A stretch of DNA of 64,000 nucleotides. It comes from Triglochin maritima (lineage: Eukaryota; Streptophyta; Magnoliopsida; Alismatales; Juncaginaceae). Both the position numbers and the translations under genes were made by a program. Shown here in pieces: positions 12,395 through 24,871 of this stretch; position 1 is the stretch's first letter, and each line of letters starts with the position of its first letter. Under the pieces are notes generated by a model. It saw nothing but the letters and a program-made list of their open reading frames with translations. It was not told the origin of the DNA and made no database searches. The DNA lies in assembly GCA_963682175.1 (NCBI GenBank), contig OY821781.1, positions 39,507,254 to 39,571,253 of the forward strand, read 5' to 3'.

Positions 12395-14782
12395 TATTAG
12401 ATACTAATACATAACGGAAGTATAATACGTTAGTATAATCAGTATGCAACCGGCAATATACAATCGGGAATTCACTCGATAGAGGTTATTATATTTTATG
12501 ACTCGGAATTTTTCAACATCCGTCTCATTTTGTGAGGCAAACTACTGGCACTCCAGTTGTATTTTTTTATGTCTAATGGGTGTTCAATCTCATGCCTAAA
12601 GGTATGATATCACACCTTCAAAAAAATGCACTACCCAGGAGCTTGAAGACACAGATTTGACATTTGACATGAGTTTCAACTTAAAGTGTTAACATTTGAC
12701 ATGAGTTATTGTTGGTGTTTCACATGGGAGTAGTCACTACGTGTTGTTAACATTTGACACTACTTTTGTGGCAAATGAAAGCTATCTAATTTCGCATTCA
12801 TGTCTCCCAATATAAAGAGTTTAGTACCGATGGGAATGATTGGTATCAATTCAGATAAATTGGTTTGGAACATGACAGTTTGGTAAGTATTGTTTACTAT
12901 TGTGAGGTAGGCATGCTTATAGAAATGAATGGTTTCAGACTAAGGAGAATGGTTCGAAATGGGTTTCTTTACTTCTGAGATTCTTAAATGACTTATTTGT
13001 GTGCTAATTAAGTTTGACGATTGGATATAATCCAAGTCTGGATATATTCATGTCAAGGGTTGTTCAACGGTCGACAGTAGTCTGGACAAAACTCATGGTG
13101 TGTCCAAGATTAAAATAAAGAATCGTGACCATTCTGAACAGAGTCTGGACAAACTAGACAATCGTGTCTAGAACTGTGTCCATTCTGGACTAATTCTGAA
13201 CAAATTGAACAATTATGTCTAGTATTGGACTGAGTCTAGACAACGTCTGTACAAATTGAACAATCGTGTCCACTTCTAGACTGAGTCTGGACATAGTCTT
13301 AACAAATTAGACAATCGTGTTAAGAACTGTATCCAGAATTGGACTAAGTATGGACACAAGAGTAAAGGTGGTGGTGAGTTTGGATGTCACATGGAAAGAA
13401 GAGAGGAAACGTGGGAAGACAGTTAGTAACAACCGCGAATATAGGAGTTTGAAACAATATCATATATTTAGAAAATAAACGTCGCCTAGAATGTTGTGTC
13501 TCTTGTTTACATGAAAAATCATTCGTGTGGGGGGAAAATGCCTCACGTCGACTCCACTCGGTAAATTAGGTGCGCCTATCCCAACGTGATTAGGAAGGGA
13601 GATAGGTTGGCTCAACGACTTTAAGGATCTTTTGAACCAAACTTTGGTCACTGATATGGACAACTCAATTCACTTAAAAGGATTCTTTAAATCGAGTCAA
13701 AGCAAAACTATAAAACAAAAATCAATCCAAATAAAATCGATGTTGATTTTGGGGTTACTGCAACAAGAATAGGGGTGAATGCATTAGACTTATTTTGGTG
13801 GCCAATCAAGTACTTAAATGACTTAACAATATCGTGTTTTAATGAGGATGTTTAAGCAAAGCTCCCCAGCAGTTGAGTGTTGAGGTCGATTACCTCAGAA
13901 TAGTTTTTTCTATAAAAAAAGATAGTGGGATTTGGCGATATTAATATAAATATATTAATTTGACTTATAAAAGTAGTTTAACTATCATGTTGACTTTTGT
14001 TTAATCCCGTTTAACTTAGCATGTGGACCGTGCCGCATGTGTGGCCGTGCGACATGTGTGGCGGCGGCGATGTCGTGGACCGTGTGGCCTGTGTGATAGC
14101 GGTGGCGATTGTAGCATGTGTGGCAGCGGTAACGATTGTGGGACAGATGCCCGATTTTACTCATGGAGGAAATGTTGTTTTATCGTTTTGTATCATGTCA
14201 TGTTATACTAGTATGACATGACATATAAGTGAGTTTGTTATCTCAAGCATTGTTATGTTTATTTTCAGAACCTCGGTAGATTCTGACGGGTGGTGAATAA
14301 GGGAGAATGCACTTTGGGACCGGATCATGTTGTATGCCTATTTTAGGCTGTTGTGATTACATGTATTATGTATTTCGTATTTCGATGTAATTACTCTTTT
14401 GACAAACTCTTATGTAATATGGTGCATCAGATATATTTGGATATTTCTTTGAGTAATGTCCCCACTCTTGATGATCTTTCTCCTTGTGGTTCTTTTGATT
14501 TTAAAAGTTCAAATTTTCCGTTATTCGGAAATGTTACATAAAGTTAGTTTGGTTAGAAGCCAATGCACGAAGTAAGTAAATCTCGTATCGTTTTTCTATT
14601 ACACTTGTCAATTTCAAGGTTGAAATTAAATGGGTATGAAATCATATATTTTCTATGTTTATACGTATTTGCATAACAAATTCGAATACATTTTTTTGGA
14701 TTTATAAAATATATTATTATCTCGTATAAAAGAAAGCATATAGCGATCATAGAGAAATATATATGAATAGGATTATTATGTT
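12395..14782. other. Intergenic DNA with a short minisatellite
   Basis: No gene supported. It contains the 13030-13360 tandem repeat, and a GC-rich stretch at 14020-14130 built from GTGTGG/GCGGCG-like words that produces spurious ORFs in two frames. Confidence 0.5.
13030..13360. repeat. Minisatellite built on GTCTGGACAAA
   Basis: About five degenerate units of roughly 65-70 bp repeat the series GAGTCTGGAC, AACAAATTGAACAATCGTG and TCCAGAATTGGACT. No coding potential seen. Confidence 0.7.
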
Positions 14783-15219
14783 GAGGAATGATCCACTATC
14801 CTCAAAACAAATTGACGTCATTTTATCCTTGGTGTATAACTTAAAATTTAAACTCAGAATGTAAAATCTAAATCATAAATCTTATTTCATATCAAAAAAT
14901 ATAAATATGTATGTCAAAAATCATAAAATATAAAGTCATCTTATTAGATATTTCAATTATCTAAATTCAACGCACAAGATTCTTTATAAATTTAGCATCA
15001 CTTGATCCTATATAAAAATACTTTTTAATTTTATGATTTTTAGGATACATAATAATATTGTGATATAAAACAAGATATACGATTTGGATTTTACATAATA
15101 ATATTGTGATAAAAAAATAAGATTTGCAGTTTAGATTTTACATTTAAAGTTTAATTTTTAAGTTATCAACAATGATATATAAATTAATATCAAAGAATTT
15201 TAAAGACAGTAGATCCCTC
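14783..15219. mobile_element. MITE with TIRs of about 110 bp, superfamily unassigned
   Basis: The left end (14783 onward, GAGGAATGATCC) and the reverse complement of the right end (GAGGGATCTACTG) match imperfectly for about 110 bp, including ATAACTTAAA and AATGTAAAATCTAAA in both arms. The interior is AT-rich and noncoding. No clean target duplication could be fixed, so the exact ends are approximate. Confidence 0.65.
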
Positions 15220-15615
15220 ATCTATTATCTTATGAATGTCTTAGGTTCTGAATTTATGAAACATAACATATTCATGTCAATACAAATCTGATGTTTTTAC
15301 TTAATTTTAGCAATGCCAATTATTATTTTCATTACGATACTCGTACTCATTGATATATATCTACTAACTGTATTGTACCAAACGGATTTGATTAGGCCGA
15401 ACAAATCGTATTTAATCTTGATCACTTTCAACCTACTTCTCATAATTCTATATTGAGAAATCAAATGATGCTTATATTAGTAAAAGAAAAATCTCAAACT
15501 TCCGACAATCGTGTCATATGCAAATTAGCTTTAAAAGTCATATTATGAAGCCTTAGATAATTAGTTTTGAACGCAGAATTTGTACCTACTTGTTGTTGCA
15601 TAGAATGATGTGCTT
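15220..15615. other. Gap between MITE and copia element
   Basis: AT-rich sequence; nothing recognised. Confidence 0.4.
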
Positions 15616-15620
15616 GAACT

Positions 15621-16148
15621 TGTTGGAAATAATGCTAAGGAAGTGTTAAGTAAGAGACTTCCGCCGTCCGGCCCGGTTCGCGCTCGTGTTCGTGACGCGT
15701 GCACGGTGTGGTGTGGCTATATTTTTGGGCGAAGTCGTAACGTTTTGTAACCGTTACGCTTTTAACGTTACAAACGTTACATTTAATTGTGCCTTAATGT
15801 TCTCAAACGTTACAACGGTTACACTACTCTGCTTCCTCTTCATAAACCCGATTCTCTCTTGAATCATTTCCAGAGTTCTTCATTCTGTTCTTCTTCCCTA
15901 AACTGCTTTCCTTTGTTCCAGTTTTCTGCATTTGTTCTGAGCGTAGCATTTGAGTTCCTAATCTCTTTTTTTGAGTGCACATTAAGAGAGATCGCTGTGT
16001 TAAATCTTGGGGGGCAAACGTCGGAGCCGATTGCACCATAGTCGGGGCGAATTTTGCTTCTAAGACAGTGTTCCTTAACATGTCGCAGCGTTTCACAAAT
16101 TTGCCTTCCAATTCATCTTTTCCTGATCTTACAGTATCTATTTCAACA
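15621..16148 (+). repeat. Copia 5' LTR
   Basis: 528 bp, begins TGTTGGAAAT and ends TTTCAACA. Contains a repeated AACGTTAC/GTAACGTT motif near 15740-15820. Confidence 0.97.
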
Positions 16149-19100
16149 ATTTAGAAGCAAAATCGTTCTGTAATTTCTGGAAAAAAATGGATTTTTCTAT
16201 CACAAAAACCTACCCGATCTATCAAAACTCGAACCTCTTGATGGGACTAACTACAGGCGTTGGTCTCAAAAATTACTAATCTTCTTCGAACAATTGGAGG
16301 TCGATTATGTTCTTGTTCGTGACTGTCCAGTTCGCCCTCAAGCCGGAGAAGACTCTGCTGCTTCGTCCTCTGCCATAGACGAACAAATTGCAAAGTATGA
16401 GAAGCATAATAAGTTCGTTCACGGTCATCTTCTGAGTCACATGTCCAACCTGTTGTTTGATCTTTTCATCAACAACAAGTCTGCCAAATCTGTTTGGGAG
16501 ATTCTTGAGAAGAAATATGGGAATGATGATGCGGGAAAGAAGAAGTATGCAACGGGAAAGTGGCTGCAGTTTCAGATGGTCGATGACAAGCCGATCATGG
16601 AACAAGTTCATGAGTACGAGAACCTGGTAGCTGACATTCTGGCCGAGGGTATGAAGATGTGCGAGGTGTTGCAAGCCAATGTTCTGATCGAAAAGCTCCC
16701 AGATTCGTGGTCCAACTACCGCAACCATCTCAAACACAAGAAGAAGGATATGTCACTTGAAGAGCTAGTCGGTCATATGAAGATTGAAGAAGCCAACCGC
16801 CTTAAGGATAAGGATTCTGCCTCTTATGAACTTTCTGTTAAAACTAACATTGTGGAATCTTCTGTTCCAAAACATGACAGGTTCAATAAACAAAACAGAG
16901 TTGCTGCTAATTCCAAGAAGAACCAGTATCAGAAACCGCTTGGAGTTCAAAACAAAAGAAGCAATAATTTCAAGAAAAACCACAAACCTGAGAAGAGTAG
17001 TGGTGGCTGCTATGTCTGTGGACAGCAAGGACACAAGGCATGGAAATGCCACGACCACAAGGATGCGTCTAACAATGGGCAGAAATCAGACCACAACAAG
17101 AACCGAGCCTATGTTGCAGAAAATTCTGATGATGTCATTGTTGTCGTAGTTTCTGAAGTCAACCTTGTCGGCAACAAAACAGAATGGGTCGTTGACACCG
17201 GAGCTACCAAGCATTTCTGTTCAGACAAAGACCTTTTTACCGAGTTCCATGAGTTTGCCAAAGCTGATCAGGTATTCATGGGCAATTCTAGCAGTTCTGA
17301 AGTTCTCGGTAAAGGAAAAATTCTTCTTAAATTAAATTCTGGAAAAACTTTATCTTTGCAAAATGTGTTATATGTTCCTTCCCTTCGTAGAAACTTAATT
17401 TCTGGTGCACTTCTTAACAAGGCAGGTGTGAAACTTATTTTTGAAGGCGATAAGTTAGTATTATCTCGTAATGGGGAATATGTGGGGAAGGGATATCTGT
17501 CGGGTGGGTTGTTTATTTTAGAAACCGTGTTTGCTGCTGACTCTATGAATAAAGCTTCTACTTCTGCTTATATTGTTGAGACTTTTGATCTTTGGCATGC
17601 TAGATTAGGACATGTAAATTATGGTTCCATGAAACGCTTGCAAAACATGTCTTTAATTCCTAGTCTAGTTTGTAATGGTCATAAATGTGGAACCTGTGTT
17701 GAAGCTAAACATTCCAAGAAACCATTCAAACCTGTTATTAGTAGACAAACTGAATTGCTTGAATTGGTTCATACGGATTTAGCTGACTTTAAGAATACTG
17801 AAAGCAGAGACGGAAAACGGTATTATATTACTTTTGTTGATGACCATTCCAGATATACCAAAGTGTATTTGTTAAGAACCAAGGATGAGGCGGAAAATAT
17901 GTTTTTAATCTATAAAGCAGAAGTTGAGAATCAATTGGACCGTAAGATTAAAAGACTTAGGTCAGATAGGGGAGGAGAGTATGGAACCACCTTTTTAAAG
18001 GAACTTTGTGAGAAAAATGGAATTATCCATGAACTTTCTGCCCCTATACTCCCCAACAAAATGGTATTGCTGAAAGAAAAAATAGAACCCTTAAAGAAAT
18101 GATGAATGCCATGTTGATTAGTTCTGGTTTGCCTGATAATATGTGGGGGGAGGCCATTCTTTCAGCTAATTATGTGTTGAACAAAGTACCTCATAAAAAA
18201 CTTGATAAAACTCCCTATGAATTGTGGAAAGGCCATGTGCCTAACCTTAAATATTTGAAAGTGTGGGGGTGTCTTGCCAAGGTTGCTTTACCTTCCTTTA
18301 AACGGGAAAATATCGGACCAAAAACCTTTGATGCTATATTTGTTGGCTATGCTGCAAATAGTGCAGCATATAGGTTCATGTGCTTAAATGATAGATCTAT
18401 GTGTGAATCTAGAGATGCTGAATTTTTTGAGGATGTTTTCCCTTTGAAGAAAAGTAATGTATCACATGAAATGACTTTATCAGTTCCTTCATCCTCCACT
18501 ATGCTTGTTCCTTCTCCTGTTGTTCAAAATGATGATGTTGTACAACTTAGGAAAAGTAAGAGACGTAGAACTGAGACTAGCTTTGGTCCTGATTTTTTGA
18601 CTACTTTCTTAACTGAACTCAATGATGTTGATGAAATAAATGAACTAGTTGTGTGTTATCATTTGTTTGATGATGAGCCTAAAACATTTGAAGAGGCCAT
18701 GAGTTCAATTGATGCTAGTTTTTGGAAGGAAGCTGTTAACAGTGAAATAGAGTCCATCATGTCTAATGGTACGTGGGAACTAGTAGATTTGCCTAAAGGT
18801 AGTAAAGCCATTGGTTGTAAATGGATTTTTAAAAGAAAACTTAGAACTGATGGTACTGTTGAAAGGTATAAAGCAAGACTAGTGATTAAAGGGTTCACAC
18901 AAAAATTTGGTGTTGATTTCTTTTACACTTACTCACCAGTGACTAAGATCACCACTATACGTACGTTACTTGCATTAGCCTCTAGCTATAATCTGATTGT
19001 GCATCAAATGGATGTAAAAACTGCCTTTTTAAATGGTGACTTAGAGGAGGAAATTTATATGGTACAACCTCCAGGTTTTGTGGTTCCCGGACAGGAACAA

Positions 19101-20029
19101 AAAGTGTGTAAGTTAAAGAAATCTTTGTATGGGTTAAAACAAGCACCAAAACAGTGGTATGAAAAGTTTCATAAGACGATACTTAGTTTTGGGTTTGTAG
19201 CAAACCATGCTGATACTTGTGTGTACTCTAAAAAGTTCGGATCTGGTTGTGTGATAGTCTGCTTGTATGTAGATGATATGTTGATATTTGGTACACATAT
19301 TGATGTTATTAATGAAACAAAGGAATTTCTTTCCTCTCGGTTTGAGATGAAAGACTTAGGTGAAACTGATGTGATATTGGGTGTTAAAGTTACCAAAACT
19401 AGTAATGGTTTCTCTTTGTCTCAATCTCATTATGTGGAAAAAGTGTTAAAGAAATTTAACAATTATGATGTTGTGCCTGTTAAAACTCCTTATGATGCTA
19501 GCATTCACTTGAAAAAGAACTATGACAATAGTGTGTCAGAAACTGAGTATGCTAAAATTGTAGGATTTCATGTTTAATTATACATATATATTTTCGAAAT
19601 TTTTATGTATAATAAGGATCAATTACAATTTTCTTTGATTTATTTCATGCATGCATCAGTTTGCTTTAACATCTAGTTTCAAAACTCTATTAAAACAAAC
19701 AAGGGCTCCGAAATTCATACCTAGAAGTTCTCAAAAACTTCTTGAAGATTCGGAGACGTTGGGGATGCTTCTCGCCGCGTCGGATGCCTCTGAGTATTCA
19801 CCAAACTCTAAACAAGATCGGAGAGAGGGAAGCTAGTCTCTCGATCTCCGATAGGGTTTAGAATCTAATTACTAACCCCTCTTTAATTCCTTTGAGAAGA
19901 TGATCTCTTAAGAACTAAAACTAAACTTAAGAATTAAGGGATTTTCGTGGAGAATTATGGAGAGAGAATTTTGCTCAAGAAAATAATGAATGAATTAAGG
20001 AGGTAATGAGATAACCTTGTATTTATAGG

Positions 20030-20037
20030 TTCTCTCC
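20030..20037 (-). promoter_or_regulatory. TATA box of the solo LTR
   Basis: TATAAATA on the - strand within CCTATAAATACAAGG. It lies downstream of the palindrome cluster and upstream of a pyrimidine-rich leader, the layout of a U3/R junction. Confidence 0.6.
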
Positions 20038-20207
20038 AAATTACCTATTCATGTGCAACCTCTTGCCCATGATTCCATGCAAAATTCCATCTAACCATCC
20101 ATTATTTATTAATAAATAATCTTAGCCACGAATTAAATCAATTATGGACCAATTCCATGCATAATCTAATTAATTCTTAAATTAATTCTGCATAAAACCG
20201 TCTGACC

Positions 20208-20456
20208 GGTCGACCGTCTGCGAGGTCCGGTCGACCGTTTAGACCTGGTTTCGGTCGACCGTTTAGGCACTCGGTCGACCGTTCGCAACATTAAAATATT
20301 TCATCACAATGTTCGGTCGACCGACCGATAAATTCGGTCGACCGAAAACGAACAGACGAAATCCCTGTTACGATGTGCACACATCCGGTCGACCGTGTAA
20401 TATTGCGGTCGATCGTCCCACATCCGGTCGACCGTTTACTGTTTAGAGGTCGACCG
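20208..20456. repeat. Cluster of GGTCGACC palindromes in the solo LTR U3
   Basis: About nine perfect copies of the 8-bp palindrome GGTCGACC (usually inside CGGTCGACCG) and one GGTCGATC variant fall in about 250 bp, irregularly spaced, roughly 170-420 bp upstream of the TATA box. None were noticed elsewhere in the window. Confidence 0.85.
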
Positions 20457-22290
20457 TTTGTGCACTGTGCTGCAGACTTGTCAAATTTCGGTTTAACCCC
20501 TACAAAATTTGACATTTCGGGATTTGTAATAAATTCACAACTTTTGTAACATATTATCCTATGTAATGATAATACATTACACCCCATAATATTTACATCA
20601 CATATGAATTCAATTTAGATTCTAATTATGTTATTAATCACAACATAATTTTGATTTTGCTTGTTCACCCCATGTGTCATATTTTCACATGAAACCCGAC
20701 ACATCCTATGAACTCAAAATCCTCATTTCTTGTTTCCCAATTTTGTGGTGTGACCTATGGGAGGATCTAAACTAAGTTGGCAGTGATATTAAGAGCTTAA
20801 TATCACAAGCTATAAACGGTATCTAGCTACACATTATAGCTCCCAATTAGTTAGATGTCTTAATTCCACTCGAACCAAAACCCGATCCACTTAGTGATGG
20901 AGTGCACCACTTTTGTCCGTCCCTTGCCTCATGATATTAAGAATACATGCAAAGTAGTATTGTGTCATCTTTGTATTAGTATTCATTTCTTGATCTCTTT
21001 AAGCTAGTTATAAATATGTGACTTAACTCAAATCACATTGTGCACATTATAACTTTGCTTTATCAAGGGGCCCACTAATATCATCACTCAATTAAGAGGG
21101 GCAATGATAATCTTTTGACTAACTATCTTCTCCAACAAAAGTTGTACTTAACCAACCAATGCCTTTACACTACACTGATCGATAGTTCAAGACACTGATC
21201 TAATTAAGTATTCCTTAAGTGATTAGATATAAGTCTCATATCAAAGGACCAAAAGACACAGTAAAATATTAATGACACAGAAACACATTTCTATAATATT
21301 TTACTTATTAGGTCTATTCAGTATACAAAAGTAATATTTTCCTCTTTTGCATACCCGTGTTGTCACTCACTTGTAGAGCTACAATGATCTATGACCAACA
21401 CGACAATCTTAACTCGGTAATTAATGTCCCATGTTAATTACCATGATTGCGAATATCTTTTGTTTTATGTAAACCAATATCTTTTAGAGCTCTACGGTTA
21501 AGGACCAAGAGCCTCTTCCTTAACACTTCTAAAGGACGAATAACATAAACAAGGAACAAAATGATTTCTCATTCAATTCATAATAATTGACATTTAAAAG
21601 TAAAACTTTTAGAACACATTCCCTTCAAAAATAATTGGGAGTTTAATGTTTCTTATGAACTACACTCGACCTGACTTAGCTTATGCAGTTAGTAGACTTA
21701 GTCGGTATACCCATAACCCTAATAGAGAACATTGGAATGCTCTTATACGCCTGTTAAGGTATCTTCGAGGCACTATGGATTGGTGTTTGCATTATGTTGG
21801 TTTTCCTGCTGTGTTAGAAGGATATTGTGATGCAAACTGGGTGTCTGGCAATGATGAGGTAAGTTCTAGTAGTGGATATGTTTTCACTTTATGTGGAGCA
21901 GCTGTGTCTTGGAAGTCTTCAAAACAGACTTGTATTGCCCGGTCAACTATGGAGTCTGAATTCATTGCTTTGGACTTGGCCGGGCAAGAGGCGGAGTGGT
22001 TAAGAAATTTATTAGCAGATATTCCTTTGTGGGGGCAACCTGCTCCACCTATTTCTTTACATTGTGATTCACAGGCTGCTATTTGTGTTGCCAAAAACAG
22101 TGCTTACAATGGCAAAAAGAGGCACATTCACGTGAGACATGAGTCTGTGAGAACTTTGATAGCAAGTGGTGTTAACACTATGGAATATGTAAGATCCGAG
22201 AGGAATCTAGCAGATCCGTTGACCAAAGGACTGAACAGAAGACTTGTCCTTGATACGTCGAGGGGAATGGGGCTTAAGCCCGCTAGTTGA

Positions 22291-22908
22291 GGAATTCATT
22301 GTGGATACCCGACCTTGTTCACACAAGGATTCATGTGGACTAACGAAACCATGGAAAGACTCATTGTTGTACACTCTCCATTCCTATGACCTGTACATTT
22401 GGAAAGGTTAAGCTTTTAGCTTTTAATGAAGTCATAACCCAGGGTTTGGGTGGTCCTTTTGAGACGGACTTGATGAATTCACCGCTTTGATAATGTGAGG
22501 ATGAGCAAAGGCTCTTAATGATTTCATATCCCAGGGTCTGGGTGGTCTATGTGATAGACTTGATGAAATCACCTACGTGGGTGTGAAGGTTTGGCCGCCT
22601 TCTATGAAAGACAGGGGCAGTCTTTCTAAGGCACTCATGAGGACCCAAGTTTGATGGCCAATCTTGGTGATTGATTTTTATCGCGGAACTCATAATGTTT
22701 AAGGTAAGATATGTGTTATTAGGATTTAACTTCTAAGTTGAGTAAGTTCAAGATTCGTTCACTCATTTAACAAAGGAGTTGCCTAATGTTCACTATGTAT
22801 TGGTTCAATCGAAAGATACCAGTACTTAAGTGTCAAACCTGTTGAAATGCTCAGAACAAGTGTTTTTTATTCATCTCATAATCTTTTTCCTTTGCATTTG
22901 TGGGGGAT
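22291..22908 (+). other. Copia 3' untranslated region with a direct repeat
   Basis: Noncoding region between RNase H and the 3' LTR. It holds two similar units (about 22420-22483 and 22511-22573) sharing CCCAGGGT-TGGGTGGTC and GACTTGATGAA-TCACC, and ends in the purine tract TGGGGGAT. Confidence 0.7.
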
Positions 22909-23436
22909 TGTTGGAAATAATGCTAAGAAAGTGTTAAGTAAGAGACTTCCGCCGTCCGGCGCGGTTCGCGCTCGTGTTCGTGACGCGTGCGCGGTGTGGT
23001 GTGGCTATATTTTTGGGCGAAGTCGTAACGTTTTGTAACCGTTACGCTTTTAACGTTACAAACGTTACATTTAATTGCGCCTTAATGTTCTCAAACGTTA
23101 CAACGGTTACACTACTCTGCTTCCTCTTCATAAACCCGATTCTCTCTTGAATCATTTCCAGAGTTCTTCATTCTGTTCTTCTTCCCTAAACTGCTTTCCT
23201 TTGTTCCAGTTTTCTGCATTTGTTCTGAGCGTAGCATTTGAGTTCCTAATCTCTTTTTTTGAGTGCACATTAAGAGAGATCGCTGTGTTAAATCTTGGGG
23301 GGCAAACGTCGGAGCCGATTGCACCATAGTCGGGGCGAATTTTGCTTCTAAGACAGTGTTCCTTAACACGTCGCAGCGTTTCACAAATTTGCCTTCCAAT
23401 TCATCTTTTCCTGATCTTACAGTATCTATTCCAACA
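22909..23436 (+). repeat. Copia 3' LTR
   Basis: 528 bp, TGTTGG...CCAACA. Differs from the 5' LTR at about six positions, all transitions except one C/G change. Confidence 0.97.
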
Positions 23437-23441
23437 GAACT

Positions 23442-24435
23442 AACTTATGATCGCGCCCATACACCAACTCCTATTATTGTTAAGTTAAATATACTTACGT
23501 ATAAATCACCTCACATTTTTGCTAGTTTTGCTCTTAATTTCTAGTGTATCAACAAAAATGAATTATTTCATACACTAATTTAGCTTGTCCATACCCCATG
23601 GATTTTGGAATTTAGCTAGTTTCAGATATATATTTTGGATTTCGACCCTCATGAATTTTTATTTCAATTTTTTTTTGATGATGTCTATAGAAATTTCAAT
23701 CTCCTTACCTAAATTTCTGATACATGTGAGAACTGATTTCCGAAACTCACAAGAAGAAACTAGATTTTGCTAGACCCAAAAGGAATTCCAATTTATTGAA
23801 CCCTTATTACCGTAGTAAACATCAATATTACATGCATGTTTCAATTCAACTATTCAAACAAGAGGCTCTCTAACTTGCAAGCATGAATTTGGATAAAGAA
23901 AAGCACAAGAAACTCTCACGAGACTCATCTTTATTCCGACCACAAAGATGTCATGAAACATACAATACCCATCAATGTCATTTGAGTTGAGAGCGTGTGT
24001 TTTTTTCAAAAATAAGTCAATTTAATAAATTCACCTATTTTATCAAATTGGACCAGATATCGTATAGCAATGTTCAATCTTATATCTTTGTATTTAGTCT
24101 GTTGTAATTAATATGGATGTGGATAGATTTGAACTGAGCAGGCAATTTTAACGTTACCATTGTTTTCAAAATAATTGAATAAATGAGGAAGATTACCACA
24201 AATCCACAATTATTGTCTTCAATAATTACTTTTACAAATTCCATTATCTAAATACAAGAAAACGTAATTGCATAAACCATATATAACTACTAGAATGTGA
24301 TCAATAATTCGAAACAAAAATCCAGTAACACAAGACGTACGAAGTCGACAAAACAAATAGAGATTACAAAAAAAAATTAAAAAAATCGTATCTAATTATT
24401 AGAAAACGCTTATGTTGCAGATTTCACGTCTAACT
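23442..24435. other. Intergenic DNA
   Basis: AT-rich; no gene or repeat recognised. Confidence 0.4.
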
Positions 24436-24443
24436 ATTAGAAC

Positions 24444-24871
24444 TACGGCTGTTCGCGGGGCGGGTTTGACCCGCCAACCCGCCCCGCCCCGCCCCGCACC
24501 GCGTAGGGAGGGTAGCGGTTGAAAATTTTCCTACCCGTGACCCGTTAACCCGCCGGACTAAACGGGGCGGGTTGCGGTTAATGTGTTACCAACCCGTTAA
24601 CCTGTTTACCCGTTACAAATATAATTATTAAAAAAACATATTAATGTATTAAAATTTTCGTTATTTCATTAAACTTTTAACATTTCTTCTAAAATTAAAA
24701 TTTTCCTACCCGTGACTCGTTAACCCGTCACCCGTTAACCCGCCGGACTAAACGGGGCAGGTAACGGCCCAATTTTTTTTACCTGCCCCGCCCCGCCCCG
24801 TTTGCCCGCCTGACTTTGGTGGGGTGGGTAGCGGGCAGAGCCAAACTCACCCCGTCCCGTTTGCAGCCCTA
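24444..24871. mobile_element. hAT-type MITE, 428 bp, GC-rich ends
   Basis: Ends TACGGCTG-TCGCGGGGCGGG and TAGGGCTGCAAACGGGACGG (right end, reverse complement) are imperfect inverted repeats rich in CCCGCC. An 8-bp target duplication ATTAGAAC is perfect at 24436-24443 and 24872-24879. The interior has an AT-rich centre and repeated ACCCGTTAACC. Noncoding. About 290 bp upstream of the LRR gene start. Confidence 0.88.

Larger units (their letters stand above)
19559..21627 (-). mobile_element. Solo LTR of a second retrotransposon, nested in copia pol
   Basis: 2069 bp with TG...CA ends (TGAAGGGAATG on the - strand, TCCTACA at its other end) and a perfect 5-bp target duplication AAAAT at 19554-19558 and 21628-21632. 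Removing the insert plus one duplication copy brings the pol frame back into register, which fixes the borders. Read on the - strand it looks like an LTR: U3 with a palindrome cluster, a TATA box, then an untranslated leader. No internal coding region remains, hence solo. Confidence 0.9.
16187..22290 (+). pseudogene. Copia gag-pol polyprotein, broken in three places
   Basis: The likely start ATG is 16187. A one-base loss near 16212 shifts the frame, and gag is then open from 16294. Visible parts: gag; zinc knuckle CX2CX4HX4C (CYVCGQQGHKAWKC, about 17011); protease DTGA (about 17196); integrase HHCC and first catalytic Asp; a second one-base loss near 18045 inside integrase; frame resumes at 18099. 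Reverse transcriptase has FLNGDLEEEIYM and YVDD (about 19270). A solo LTR interrupts pol after 19558, and the frame continues at 21633 through RNase H (CDANW, CDSQAA) to the stop at 22288-22290. No complete polyprotein can be made. Related to the cellular gag-pol of plant copia elements; lineage not assigned. Confidence 0.93.
15621..23436 (+). mobile_element. Ty1/copia LTR retrotransposon, full length but defective
   Basis: Two 528-bp LTRs with TGTTGG...CAACA ends flank a gag-pol region in the order gag, protease, integrase, reverse transcriptase, RNase H, which is the copia order. The target duplication GAACT is perfect at 15616-15620 and 23437-23441. By eye the LTRs differ at 6 of 528 positions (about 1.1%), which suggests a recent insertion. 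A purine-rich tract TGTGGGGGAT abuts the 3' LTR. The sequence after the 5' LTR does not match the usual initiator-Met primer site, so the primer tRNA is unknown. The element is inactive: two single-base frameshifts and a nested solo LTR. Confidence 0.97.

Noticed and set aside
14020..14215. Two overlapping Val/Cys-rich ORFs
   Set aside because: They come from a GC-rich simple repeat of GTGTGG and GCGGCG words, not from a gene.
15787..16111. ORFs inside the copia LTRs, identical at 23075-23399
   Set aside because: They are LTR sequence, noncoding in the element's own layout.
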